Positions 1-8,105 of a stretch of 46,203 nucleotides of DNA are shown here, piece after piece; within the stretch, counting starts at the first letter, position 1; each line of letters opens with the position of its first letter. The notes beneath the pieces are model-generated. The model saw nothing but the letters and a program-made list of their open reading frames with translations, did not search any database and was not told the origin of the DNA. Origin of the DNA: Thermotogaceae bacterium (lineage in GTDB: Bacteria > Thermotogota > Thermotogae > Thermotogales > Thermotogaceae); contig JALWSA010000049.1 in the NCBI GenBank assembly GCA_026993805.1, positions 1 through 46,203 on the forward strand, written 5' to 3'. The position numbers were made by a program, and so were the translations under genes.

Positions 1-61
1 GGAAAAAGGAAGAGAGAGGATGGATTATCTGGAAAAAAAGAGGATGGAAAGGGGTAGGAAG

Positions 62-475
62 ATGGTCAGAAAATACAAGGTCAGAGTGAATGGAAAGGAG
101 TACATCGTTGAGGTTGAAGAAATGGATCATGGTGTGAAGCAAGAGAGTTCTGATGTTGCCATTAAGACGGCAGTTCAAACTCCATCGTACACTCCTCCCC
201 CGCAGCAGTCGGTGAAAGAAAAACCTAAGTTCGTTGAGGAAGAGATCGAAAGTCCAGCTGGAGAGAAGGTTGTGAGGGCTCCAATGGCTGGTATAATCGT
301 AAAGGTAGTGGTTAACGTGGGGGATGAGATTAAAGTAGGAGATACACTCTTAGTTTTCGAAGCTATGAAAATGGAGAATGAACTCAGAAGCGAGTTTTCA
401 GGAAAAGTCAAAGAGATATTGGTCAAAGAAGGAGACGCCATTGAGACAGGTCAGAAACTCGTGGTGTTAGAATAA
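62..475 (+). CDS. Biotin carboxyl carrier protein (decarboxylase/carboxylase gamma-type subunit)
   Basis: This 137-residue protein should carry the biotin that shuttles carboxyl groups in a biotin-dependent decarboxylase or acyl-CoA carboxylase. The N-terminus (VRKYKVRVNGKEY) is typical of the stand-alone carrier of the oxaloacetate/methylmalonyl-CoA decarboxylase type. A Pro/Gln/Lys-rich linker follows at about residues 30-60, then a biotinyl-lipoyl domain with the biotinylation motif EAMKMEN. The acceptor lysine is residue 103. I chose the ATG at 62, after GGGGTAGGAAG, because the family starts at MVRK; an in-frame ATG at 20 would add 14 charged residues. Catalytic subunits are not visible and may lie upstream of the window. 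BirA at 25016-25708 would attach the biotin. The exact enzyme complex is not determined. Confidence 0.85.
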   Translation: MVRKYKVRVNGKEYIVEVEEMDHGVKQESSDVAIKTAVQTPSYTPPPQQSVKEKPKFVEEEIESPAGEKVVRAPMAGIIVKVVVNVGDEIKVGDTLLVFEAMKMENELRSEFSGKVKEILVKEGDAIETGQKLVVLE

Positions 476-494
476 GCGTGGGGAGGTGGTGAAA

Positions 495-962
495 GTGGAG
501 TTCAAGATAGTGAGTTTTATGTTAGGTAGTGAGGAATTCGGTGTCGATATAATGAAGATAGACAGCATAGTTGAGTTTGGTAAAGTGACCAAAATACCGG
601 AGTCTGCCGATTATGTAGAGGGGATAATGAATATAAGGGGAAGCGTGGTTCCTATAATAAACCTTAGGAAGAAGTTTCTCATGCCTGATTTGGAAGAAGA
701 GAAGAAGAAAAAAGCGAAAGTTGTGGTTATAAACATAGGTGACAAGCAGGTGGGACTTTTAGTGGATGATGTTAAAGAAGTCTTGACGATAAGCGATGAA
801 CAGCTTGAGGAACCGCCTGCCGAAGTTGGAGGCGTAGGAAAGCGCTATATTTTAGGTATTGCAAAGATTGGCGAGGCCATGATGATAATCCTTGATATAG
901 ACAAGATTCTGACAGCCGAAGAGAAAGTCGAGATTGGAAAAATCATGGAGACGGTCTCTTGA
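495..962 (+). CDS. cheW: CheW-like chemotaxis coupling protein
   Basis: CheW couples the CheA kinase to chemoreceptors at the inner face of the membrane. The protein is a single CheW domain of about 155 residues. It has the usual landmarks: a beta-strand start (FKIVSFMLG), VEGIMNIRGSVVPIINLRKKF near residue 45, GLLVDDVKEVL in the middle and a C-terminal MIILDIDKIL. Three GTG codons (486, 489, 495) could start it. The one at 495 sits 8 bases after GGAGG and is preferred. No other chemotaxis gene is in the window, so a role with an unlinked CheA, or as a second CheW, is inferred. Its stop overlaps the -35 of the following tRNA promoter. Confidence 0.88.
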   Translation: MEFKIVSFMLGSEEFGVDIMKIDSIVEFGKVTKIPESADYVEGIMNIRGSVVPIINLRKKFLMPDLEEEKKKKAKVVVINIGDKQVGLLVDDVKEVLTISDEQLEEPPAEVGGVGKRYILGIAKIGEAMMIILDIDKILTAEEKVEIGKIMETVS

Positions 963-987
963 AGGGCTAGCGCTGGATTGGTAAAAT
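959..987 (+). promoter_or_regulatory. Promoter of tRNA-Leu
   Basis: TTGAAG at 959-964 and TAAAAT at 982-987 are separated by exactly 17 bases, and the tRNA starts 13 bases after the -10. The -35 overlaps the cheW stop codon, so the tRNA can be transcribed independently of cheW. Confidence 0.65.
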
Positions 988-1000
988 AACATTCCCGGAA

Positions 1001-1088
1001 GCCGAGGTGGCGGAACTGGCAGACGCGGCTGACTCAAAATCAGCTGGCCCTCAAGGCCGTGCGGGTTCGACTCCCGCCCTCGGCACCA
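1001..1088 (+). tRNA. tRNA-Leu (anticodon CAA)
   Basis: The acceptor arm GCCGAGG pairs with CCTCGGC, followed by A and an encoded CCA. The anticodon loop CTCAAAA sits in a GCTGA/TCAGC stem and gives anticodon CAA. The T arm carries GGTTCGA. A long variable arm at about 1046-1060 is typical of class II leucine tRNAs. Confidence 0.97.
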
Positions 1089-1094
1089 GAAAAG

Positions 1095-1124
1095 AAGAGG
1101 GAGCCTTAAAGGGCTCCCTCTTTT
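1095..1124. terminator. Bidirectional intrinsic terminator between tRNA-Leu and the HD-GYP operon
   Basis: An 11-bp stem (AAGAGGGAGCC with GGCTCCCTCTT, loop TTAAAG) has a T run on the + side and a matching A run on the other side, so it can stop transcription from both strands. One arm codes the last residues of the minus-strand HD-GYP gene, whose stop codon lies in the loop. Confidence 0.85.
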
Positions 1125-2356
1125 AAAAGTTCTTCAAGGGCTGACACTATTTTTGGATCAAATTTACCGTTTTCTGCATCTTCTTTGAGTATCTGCAGAA
1201 CTTTTTCTTTGCTCCATCCTTCCTTATAAACGCGTTTGGCTGTTAGAGCGTCGTATACATCTGCTACAGCTATTATTCTTCCGAAAAGACTAATCTGTCC
1301 GTTTTGCTTTCCATGTGGATAGCCACTTCCGTCGCATCTTTCATGGTGTTCAAGCGTTCCAAGCACCATGTTCTCGGTGACATGTTTCAAATGAGAAAGG
1401 ATCTCAGCACCGATTATGGTGTGATTTTTTATATACTCGAATTCTTCTTTTGTCAGCTTTCCGGGTTTCAAGAGTATCGAATCGGGTATCCCTATCTTTC
1501 CAACGTCGTGGAGAATTGCAGCTACTTCGAGTTCTTCTAACTCTTTATCGCTAAGGTTGAGTTTCCTACCTAACAGTTTTGATATTCTTGCAACGTTTCT
1601 GGAGTGTTCGTGAGTGTACTGGTCCCTTTTATCTATGGCACTCGCTATGGATAGGACGATCTCTTTTATCAGATTTCTGAATCTTTCATTTTCTAAGGTG
1701 TTGAAAAGTTTCTTTCCTATGAGTTTTGCAAACAGCGTTAAAACTTTGGCGTCTTCCTCAGAGAATCCTTCTTCCTTGTTAAGAACCTCTATAACGCCTA
1801 TTTTGTTTTTGCCAGCCCATATAGGAGCTCCCATGATATTTTTTGTTGTGAACTCGGCTGCTTTGTCTACTCCTTTGAAATGTCTTTTTTCCTTGCTAAG
1901 GTCATTGAATATAAGGGTTCTTTCTTCTAAGAATATCGTTCCCGCGATGGAGTTCATGGGTACGGGAATGCTTTCTATCTTTCCGCTCGCGCCCCCTTCT
2001 GTTACCAGGAACACCAAATGGTCACCTTTGTGCACTAATATCGAAGCTGCTTCTGCACCTATAAGTGCACATATGTACTTTTCTATTTTGTTGAGCAAAG
2101 AGATGAGATTGAGGGAGGAGTTGAGCTTTGCAGCGATGTGTGGGACGACTTCTTCCGGGTTTAGTATTTCAAGCTCCCCCCTCTCAGCAAGCCCCACCAC
2201 GGTTTTTAATGCATTCTCGTCGACGTCGTCTGGGGTGAAGACATAAAAGTTTACTTTTCCGAATCTGACGGAATTTTTTGTTTTTCTGCCCTTAATCTTT
2301 CCATTTACCTCATATCCTGCGATCCAATGAGGTGCTTTAAGAGATGTTACTTCCAT
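1106..2356 (-). CDS. GAF domain HD-GYP phosphodiesterase
   Basis: This is a 416-residue cytoplasmic protein, last gene of the five-gene unit. An N-terminal part of about 80 residues is not assigned. A GAF-like sensor domain (about residues 85-225, with KIGVIEVLNK) is followed by an HD-GYP domain (about 235-410). The catalytic motifs are intact: HDVGKIG, NHTIIG, HHERCDGSGYP and AVADVYDAL. The family hydrolyses cyclic di-GMP or related cyclic dinucleotides with a di- or tri-metal centre. The chosen ATG at 2356 overlaps the end of the FecR gene by 10 bases, which suggests coupled translation. A start 18 codons upstream is open but lies deeper in the FecR gene. Substrate and GAF ligand are unknown. 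Confidence 0.85.
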   Translation of the reverse strand: MEVTSLKAPHWIAGYEVNGKIKGRKTKNSVRFGKVNFYVFTPDDVDENALKTVVGLAERGELEILNPEEVVPHIAAKLNSSLNLISLLNKIEKYICALIGAEAASILVHKGDHLVFLVTEGGASGKIESIPVPMNSIAGTIFLEERTLIFNDLSKEKRHFKGVDKAAEFTTKNIMGAPIWAGKNKIGVIEVLNKEEGFSEEDAKVLTLFAKLIGKKLFNTLENERFRNLIKEIVLSIASAIDKRDQYTHEHSRNVARISKLLGRKLNLSDKELEELEVAAILHDVGKIGIPDSILLKPGKLTKEEFEYIKNHTIIGAEILSHLKHVTENMVLGTLEHHERCDGSGYPHGKQNGQISLFGRIIAVADVYDALTAKRVYKEGWSKEKVLQILKEDAENGKFDPKIVSALEELLKEGAL

Positions 2357-4419
2357 ATATCTGCCCCCACGAGTATGAGTTTTTTCCATTCTCCAGTATC
2401 GGAGTCCCACTTAAACATGAAGCCTGCTGTTAGATTTTCTCCCATTATTGGGTAAGAGACTTTAAGCCAAGCGTCGGTATCGCCGCCTTTTTCGAGAAGA
2501 CCTTCAAACGGTGTCTTGTCAAAGATGTATCCCGTTATAAATAGGCCGTTGAAAGCGGCTCCACTTATATTCGGTACGATGATTCTTGCGTCTCCTGAAA
2601 GTGATGGAGATCCTCCGAACGGGCCATAGAGATACAATCTGCCTTTTGCATATGTCCAATTGAGCTCTCCACCGGCCAAGTATCCCATTTCTGCTCTGCC
2701 ATCGGAGTAGATTCCAGGGGCAGCATCTTGGAGTTTCAGTATGTAGTAGTCCCTTCCGAACAAGAACGGATGGAATCCCGCGAAGCTTCCATAAGCTCCG
2801 GCTGTTAAAGTCAGTACTCCGAACCTTCCGAAGTATCCTCCAAAGATTCCATAAGCCATAGAAGAGTCTGTTGCGGATTCCAAGGCGAGTTCCACACCTA
2901 CGTCTCCAATTATTATGTCCTTCTTCAAACCTGTCATTACAGCGAATGAGACGGGTTTTTGTCCGTTTTCAGGTGTTGCGGGTTCCGTGTCGTAGACGCC
3001 GCTCAGGAATAGGTTGAAGCTGGATAGTGACATTTCGAACTGTCCAAACCAGACGGAATCCGAAGGGCCAAATTCGAAAGAGGAGATTTTCTTTAGCTCA
3101 TAAGGTATGTGTGCATAGAGAGACATTCCAGCCGCGTTTAGTTTAACATCTACTGCTCTCGCGTATGGAACCGTATAGCCGCGCATGGTAAATGCCATTC
3201 CAAGATCATAAAGCGGCATGAGCTGATATTTGAAGTAACTGTCACCAAAGGTGAGTCCTATGCCATTTAGTGTAATGATGTCAAGAAGGTTAGTGCTTGG
3301 CGTTGCGGAGGGAATGCCGTAATACAGATCCCCGCCGAGTTCGGAATTATAAGCCGTTAGGCCTATATCGAGCCATAAGGGTCCAATAGTCAGGCTGTAG
3401 GAAATACTGTACATGAGATAGTCTTTTCCGTCTTTAAACATTGTTCCCATGAACACGTTTGGAGCTGCTCCTTGTACGGGTGGTTTTTCTTGTGCTTTTT
3501 CCTCTTCTTTCCCCACTTCTTCTTTTCCAGCTTTTTCTTCTTTTTCAGGAGCTTTTGTGAAATCTTCTTCTTTGTACTCAGACGGACCGGGTCTGTCCAT
3601 GTTTGGATTTATCTCACTGCCAGCTGGTACGGGGAGGACTCTACCATCTCTGAAGTATGCGAATACGACACCTTCGAACGTGGCTATCGTTGGAATGCCG
3701 TTTTCAAATATGACAGAGAATTTCGTTCCTCTAACTCCTGCCGTTACGCTGTCCGTTTTGACAACGAACTTCTCTCCACTTTGGAGCAATTTCTTAACAG
3801 AGCTATATGTTTTCCCTTTGAGCTGTTTCATTTCTATTACGTAGCCCTTCTCTGTTTTTATAAGTTTTTCGATCTTTAACTGTGTGTTGTCAAGGACTTT
3901 TGTCTTGGAATCGTTGGGAAATGTTATGACGACATAGGAGTCTTTCATAGTGAGTATAGAGTCGCCTTCTCCGAGTTCCAGACCGACGGTAACAGGTTCC
4001 CATATTTCGGAGTCCGCTTTTTTGTACGCAGCGTTTCCAGAAAAATCTTCGACTTTTGCTCTGACGCTCTCCCCTGTAACCCTTTCTTTATAAACGTAGA
4101 CTTTCATCTGAGCAGTCTCATCACTGGCTTTGAATGTGAGGGTAACTTCGCCTTCGCTATATGGGGCAATGTAATTCACGGTGGTTTCGCCATCTACTTC
4201 GAGACCTTCAAAGGTTAGTTCGAGCTCTTCGAAGCCACCCAGAGATGCTTCTGCCATCAAAGTGGTTTTCACAGGATTACCATTCTCATCCAGTATTTGA
4301 ACTTTTATAGGTAGAATACCCCCTTCTTCGATCGTTGTGGATTCGCTGGAGAGCAAGATAGTTGCAAGTCCCAGTGATGACAGTAACAAAACGACGGTAA
4401 CGAGTAGAAGTTTCCTCAT
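2347..4419 (-). CDS. Exported FecR-domain protein with beta-rich C-terminal half
   Basis: This 690-residue exported protein starts with a signal peptide (MRKLLLVTVVLLLSSLGLA). Residues about 22-110 look like an Ig/invasin-type beta domain. A FecR domain follows (about 125-255) with the hallmark VTAGVRGTKFSV. Next come a Lys/Glu-rich linker (about 270-315) and some 370 residues rich in Gly, Tyr, Phe and Ser with alternating hydrophobic residues, compatible with a beta barrel or other beta structure of the outer envelope. The ATG at 4419 has GGGAGG 8 bases before it and overlaps the DUF3307 stop as ATGA. FecR domains outside iron uptake are often envelope sensors or polysaccharide-linked proteins. 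No partner sigma factor is present. Function is not known. Confidence 0.75.
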   Translation of the reverse strand: MRKLLLVTVVLLLSSLGLATILLSSESTTIEEGGILPIKVQILDENGNPVKTTLMAEASLGGFEELELTFEGLEVDGETTVNYIAPYSEGEVTLTFKASDETAQMKVYVYKERVTGESVRAKVEDFSGNAAYKKADSEIWEPVTVGLELGEGDSILTMKDSYVVITFPNDSKTKVLDNTQLKIEKLIKTEKGYVIEMKQLKGKTYSSVKKLLQSGEKFVVKTDSVTAGVRGTKFSVIFENGIPTIATFEGVVFAYFRDGRVLPVPAGSEINPNMDRPGPSEYKEEDFTKAPEKEEKAGKEEVGKEEEKAQEKPPVQGAAPNVFMGTMFKDGKDYLMYSISYSLTIGPLWLDIGLTAYNSELGGDLYYGIPSATPSTNLLDIITLNGIGLTFGDSYFKYQLMPLYDLGMAFTMRGYTVPYARAVDVKLNAAGMSLYAHIPYELKKISSFEFGPSDSVWFGQFEMSLSSFNLFLSGVYDTEPATPENGQKPVSFAVMTGLKKDIIIGDVGVELALESATDSSMAYGIFGGYFGRFGVLTLTAGAYGSFAGFHPFLFGRDYYILKLQDAAPGIYSDGRAEMGYLAGGELNWTYAKGRLYLYGPFGGSPSLSGDARIIVPNISGAAFNGLFITGYIFDKTPFEGLLEKGGDTDAWLKVSYPIMGENLTAGFMFKWDSDTGEWKKLILVGADIWK

Positions 4420-5039
4420 CCTAACACCTCCCAAATAATTGTGACCAGAAACGATCCTGTAACGCTGTAAAGAACCTCTTTGGCCCTTGTTTTATACAGT
4501 TTAAGTACGAGTGGAGTTCCTATAATTGTGACTCCGGTAACTACAAGAGGGTTCCAAAGCCAGGGAAGTATTCCTCTAAGAACGTATCCAAGCCAATCTC
4601 TTTTGTAGGGGGTTCCTCGAGAGAATATGAAGTATGTCAGGAGTCCAAGGAAGTAGGCATTGAAAATTGTTATGGTCAGTTTAATGGCTATGTCGAATGG
4701 GATATAGAAGTCAATGTTATTTAAGAGAGGCGCGAATATGATCAAGGTGATTATGTGAAAGAGCTGGTCTGTTACATATCCCATCCATCCATCGGATTTG
4801 GATTTTATCTTTAGGGTATCTATGAGATAATGGAGGGCGACTATGCAGGACACCCCGATGAAACCTTTCCAGAAAAATCCTTGACCGAGTGCAAAAGCTA
4901 TTTGGCTCAAGTATATAAGGGTGATGTGAAGTAGTAAAGCAGAATTTCTCTTGGGTTTGTTGATGGCTATCCATGAAAATTGAAGAACATAATCACCGAA
5001 TAGATGACCCAAATAAAGGTAGATAAAAGCTTTGAACAT
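4416..5039 (-). CDS. DUF3307 family integral membrane protein
   Basis: This 207-residue protein has five or six hydrophobic membrane segments. It shows the DUF3307 landmarks GHLFGDYVLQ near the N-terminus, HYLIDTLK near residue 80 and TDQLFHI near residue 100; the His and Asp residues lie near the membrane faces. The family has no established biochemical function that I know of. The ATG directly follows the TGA of the upstream gene, and its own stop overlaps the FecR start. It is therefore locked into the cyclase/HD-GYP/FecR unit, and a membrane role in that pathway is an inference from position only. Confidence 0.8.
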   Translation of the reverse strand: MFKAFIYLYLGHLFGDYVLQFSWIAINKPKRNSALLLHITLIYLSQIAFALGQGFFWKGFIGVSCIVALHYLIDTLKIKSKSDGWMGYVTDQLFHIITLIIFAPLLNNIDFYIPFDIAIKLTITIFNAYFLGLLTYFIFSRGTPYKRDWLGYVLRGILPWLWNPLVVTGVTIIGTPLVLKLYKTRAKEVLYSVTGSFLVTIIWEVLG

Positions 5040-6035
5040 TCACAACACCCCTTCCAAGAATGACAGGAGCTTGTCCGGGAATTTTCCAACAAGGTCTTTC
5101 ACGATCTGCCCCTTTTCCTCATTGGATGCGAGCCTCTTTGAGACCTCATCTATCATTCCAAGAATGTAAGCTATTTCTGGAATCTGATCTTTTTTCAATC
5201 CTTTTGGAAAACCACTACCATCCATTCTCTCATGATGATATAACGTAGCATCTAAGATTTCTTTTGGTATTCCAGATATGTTTTTCAGTATCTCATATCC
5301 GTATTCTGGGTGTTTTTCGTATTCCGTCCTTTCCTCTTCGTCCAGTTCCTCGTAACTTTTCTGAAGTATAGCGTCTTTCACGCCTATTAAACCCACGTCG
5401 TATATCTCAAACGCGAGGTCGTACACTTCTTCGTTGAGTCCCATTTTATCTTTGATGGCTTTGAAGAGTCTTTCTTTTATAGATCTCAATTTTTCACCTT
5501 CTTTTACCCGACTTTGCATGGCGCTGGATAGGGCTTTTAAAGAACTTCTAATCATCTCCATGCTTTTAAGGGTTAGGATAACCCCTTCTGCTATAGAAGT
5601 TATGGCATCCAAGGACGAGAGCAGAGATAAGATCGTGGAAAGTTTGGGTTTTCCTTTTATTATCAAAGTACCCAGAGCACCTGCGGTGGCGCTTTTTAGT
5701 GGTAGAGAAATTTCCTTTTCACCGATATGAAGTTCTATTGACTCTTCTGTGTATTCGACTTGTTCAATGCGATCATCTAAATCTTTCAAGGTTTTCAAAA
5801 TGGAATCAAGATCGTCCTTATCTAAAAGAGCGGTTATCACATCTTGAGGTGAGGTGCCTCCAATGAGTTCTATCAGTGTATGCAAGATTTCCGGTGGAGG
5901 TAGCTCTCCTGCTATTTCAAGAACATTATTATCGGTTGATATGGTTATAGAAGGATTTAAGGGTTTTTCACCGAATGTTTTTCCGTTCATTTCTAAGTAT
6001 ATACCGTAGGTTGAGAAAATTTCATTGAGTTTCAT
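5040..6035 (-). CDS. Degenerate HD-GYP domain protein
   Basis: This 331-residue protein has a C-terminal half (about 190-330) that aligns by eye with HD-GYP domains: YDVGLIGV at 212-219, KHPEYGYEIL at 241-250, HHERMDGSGFP at 267-277 and GMIDEV at 293-298. The metal-binding His of the HD pair is Tyr212, and the usual Lys of HDxGKI is Leu216; the later His and Asp ligands remain. Activity is probably lost or changed, suggesting a sensor, scaffold or regulator. The N-terminal 180 residues are mostly helical and were not recognised. The ATG follows AGGAGG by 9 bases and lies 3 bases after the cyclase stop codon. Confidence 0.7.
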   Translation of the reverse strand: MKLNEIFSTYGIYLEMNGKTFGEKPLNPSITISTDNNVLEIAGELPPPEILHTLIELIGGTSPQDVITALLDKDDLDSILKTLKDLDDRIEQVEYTEESIELHIGEKEISLPLKSATAGALGTLIIKGKPKLSTILSLLSSLDAITSIAEGVILTLKSMEMIRSSLKALSSAMQSRVKEGEKLRSIKERLFKAIKDKMGLNEEVYDLAFEIYDVGLIGVKDAILQKSYEELDEEERTEYEKHPEYGYEILKNISGIPKEILDATLYHHERMDGSGFPKGLKKDQIPEIAYILGMIDEVSKRLASNEEKGQIVKDLVGKFPDKLLSFLEGVL

Positions 6036-6038
6036 TCA

Positions 6039-7991
6039 TTATGCCCTCCTTCTCAGGAGCTTGTACACTTTCACCGGCAGCTCCTTTCCTTTCACCGAAA
6101 ATTCTCCGGCGTATTCAAATTCAAATATATCCTTACTCTTTTCATAAATGGCATTTGATACAAGAATTTCAGCATTAACTTTTCTTGTTAGAGATTCTAT
6201 CCTGGAGGCGGTGTTTACGGTGTCCCCGATGCATGTGTAATCCCATCTGAAGCTCGCACCTATATTTCCTACGACAACCTCTCCATAATGTAATCCAATG
6301 CCGCTGTCTATGTTTGTTCCAAGTTCCTCGTTCATTTTTTTCAATTCTTGTCTCATCTCGAGTGAGCACAAAAGGGCTCTTTCTATATCATCGTCTTTTT
6401 TGAATGGAACACCAAAGATCGCCATTATGGCGTCTCCAACGAATTTATCAATCATCCCACCGTGACGTTTAATCACTCGACTCATTCGGTCGAGATAGGT
6501 GTTGAGGATTGATACGATTTCCTCGGGATCCATCTTCTCAGACATCTTTGTAAACCCCTTTATATCAGAGAAAAGTATGACCACTTCTTTTTTCTCGTTT
6601 TCGAGTTGGGTCTTTCCGCTCCGAACGATCTGTTCAGCAACGCTTTCATCCAAATATCTGTAAAGAAATTCCCTAAACCTTCTCCTTTCACGAGCAGCCT
6701 TGTATAGCTTGTTTCCTACTCCAACAACTCCCATGATTCCGGAAGATAGCATGGGATAGAAGATGTCAATGTATGTTTTGTGAAGAAAATACCTGTAACC
6801 TATGAATAAAAGCAATGGTATCACGAGGAAAACAAAGAAATTTATTTCCAATCTCTCGAAGGCGAGGAGTATATAGGCGAGGAGTATGACAGCGATGAGA
6901 ACTAAAGATTTGTATAAAAGTGGCAATCTTTGCAAGCTATCACCTTTTATCATGTTTTCTACAGCAGTGGCATGGATATAGACTCCCGGTTCATTGTTTG
7001 AAAAAGGAGTGATCCTTAAGTCGTAGAGTCCTTTTGCCGTTGCAGTATAACCTATGATTGCCAGCTTTCCCATGAAAAACGCTGGATCTTCAACTCTACC
7101 CGTATATACATCATAAAAGGAAACGGTTTTGAACACATCCTCTCCTTTGCCGTAATAGTAAATATGAAACAAACCCATGCTGTCAAAGGGTACGTAATGA
7201 ATCGTTTTCAATCCTTCTTTTATTTCCACGATCCTTCTTTTGAAGTCCACGATCATGTTGGGCTTCATAGGATCCTGTCCCAAATATATGGCATATCCCA
7301 ATATATCCATGTGAGGAAGAAATCCGCTCGTCAGCTTGTTTTCGATTGCCCATTCTTCTTTTATGAAGAGTGGAAGGGTTCTTACCGTGCCATCTACATC
7401 TGTTCCGCCTATTTCGAAACTCGCTGTGGGTGCTACGCTTGTGAATATCTTTATAGGTGGGCGAATTTTGTATATCTCTATGGGGGAAAGAAATGCCAAA
7501 TCTGGGAATTCCTTCATTTTATAGACGTATCTCAAGTATGCAGTGTTGTCGCTGAGTTCTCGCCGTATGTTTTCATTATAAAGTTCATAGGTTTTTTTTG
7601 AATTTATGAGATACGTGCCAATGACAATCCTTTTGTATTTGGTAAGAACGGCGGCTAAGAATCTATCGCCTTTTGGATCTTCTTCGCTTGGATTGGTAAA
7701 TGACACATCTATGAGTACGGTTTTTATGCCCCACTTGAAAAGGTTCCAAATGGCCCTTGCATATTTTTCCCTTGACCATGGCCAAAAATCACCGGCGCCT
7801 TCGAATTCGCTGAGAGTTCTTTCATCTATTCCTACGACAACGACATTTGAAAGGACTTTTTGCGTACCGCGCATGGAATACAAGAGATCCATGGTTTTTA
7901 ATTCGAAGAACTCGATCCATGGGAGGCCAAAGAAGTAACTTAGAATGTATAGAATCAATAGAAAGATTGCTGTAAAAAGCACGGGTTTCAT
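6039..7991 (-). CDS. CHASE2-domain class III nucleotide cyclase
   Basis: This 650-residue membrane protein should make cyclic AMP in response to an extracytoplasmic signal. One N-terminal membrane segment is followed by a CHASE2 sensor domain (about 30-340), three membrane segments (about 355-430) and a class III cyclase domain (about 465-630). Visible catalytic motifs are FSDIKGFT, DKFVGDAIMAIFG and YTCIGDTVNTASRIES. The Lys of DKFVGD and the Thr of YTCIGD form the Lys/Thr pair seen in several bacterial adenylate cyclases, so ATP rather than GTP is favoured. I chose the ATG at 7991 because GGAGGGG lies 7 bases before it; an ATG 13 codons upstream has no such site. It heads the operon that runs down to 1106. 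Confidence 0.88.
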   Translation of the reverse strand: MKPVLFTAIFLLILYILSYFFGLPWIEFFELKTMDLLYSMRGTQKVLSNVVVVGIDERTLSEFEGAGDFWPWSREKYARAIWNLFKWGIKTVLIDVSFTNPSEEDPKGDRFLAAVLTKYKRIVIGTYLINSKKTYELYNENIRRELSDNTAYLRYVYKMKEFPDLAFLSPIEIYKIRPPIKIFTSVAPTASFEIGGTDVDGTVRTLPLFIKEEWAIENKLTSGFLPHMDILGYAIYLGQDPMKPNMIVDFKRRIVEIKEGLKTIHYVPFDSMGLFHIYYYGKGEDVFKTVSFYDVYTGRVEDPAFFMGKLAIIGYTATAKGLYDLRITPFSNNEPGVYIHATAVENMIKGDSLQRLPLLYKSLVLIAVILLAYILLAFERLEINFFVFLVIPLLLFIGYRYFLHKTYIDIFYPMLSSGIMGVVGVGNKLYKAARERRRFREFLYRYLDESVAEQIVRSGKTQLENEKKEVVILFSDIKGFTKMSEKMDPEEIVSILNTYLDRMSRVIKRHGGMIDKFVGDAIMAIFGVPFKKDDDIERALLCSLEMRQELKKMNEELGTNIDSGIGLHYGEVVVGNIGASFRWDYTCIGDTVNTASRIESLTRKVNAEILVSNAIYEKSKDIFEFEYAGEFSVKGKELPVKVYKLLRRRA

Positions 7992-8021
7992 CAAAACCCC
8001 TCCTGCATTTACCTTTTTCTC

Positions 8022-8037
8022 ATTATACATTAATGTA
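8022..8037 (-). promoter_or_regulatory. Likely -10 and overlapping palindrome upstream of the cyclase operon
   Basis: On the minus strand TATAAT occupies 8027-8022, 31 bases before the chosen cyclase start. No good -35 is visible 16-18 bases upstream. A perfect 12-base palindrome (TACATTAATGTA, 8026-8037) overlaps the hexamer and could be an operator. Confidence 0.45.
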
Positions 8038-8070
8038 GATCATGGAGCGAGGCTGTGGTAACATATAGCA

Positions 8071-8087
8071 GGTTTTTCAGAAAAACC
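8071..8087 (+). promoter_or_regulatory. Hairpin in the rpmH leader
   Basis: GGTTTTT and AAAAACC flank a CAG loop, a perfect 7-bp stem ending 18 bases before the rpmH start. There is no trailing T run, so it does not look like a terminator. It could affect rpmH translation or mRNA stability. Confidence 0.4.
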
Positions 8088-8105
8088 AGGCGGGAGGGAT
8101 GAGCT

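Noticed and set aside
1614-2246. 210-codon open frame on the + strand
   Set aside because: Antisense to the GAF/HD-GYP gene and without recognisable features.
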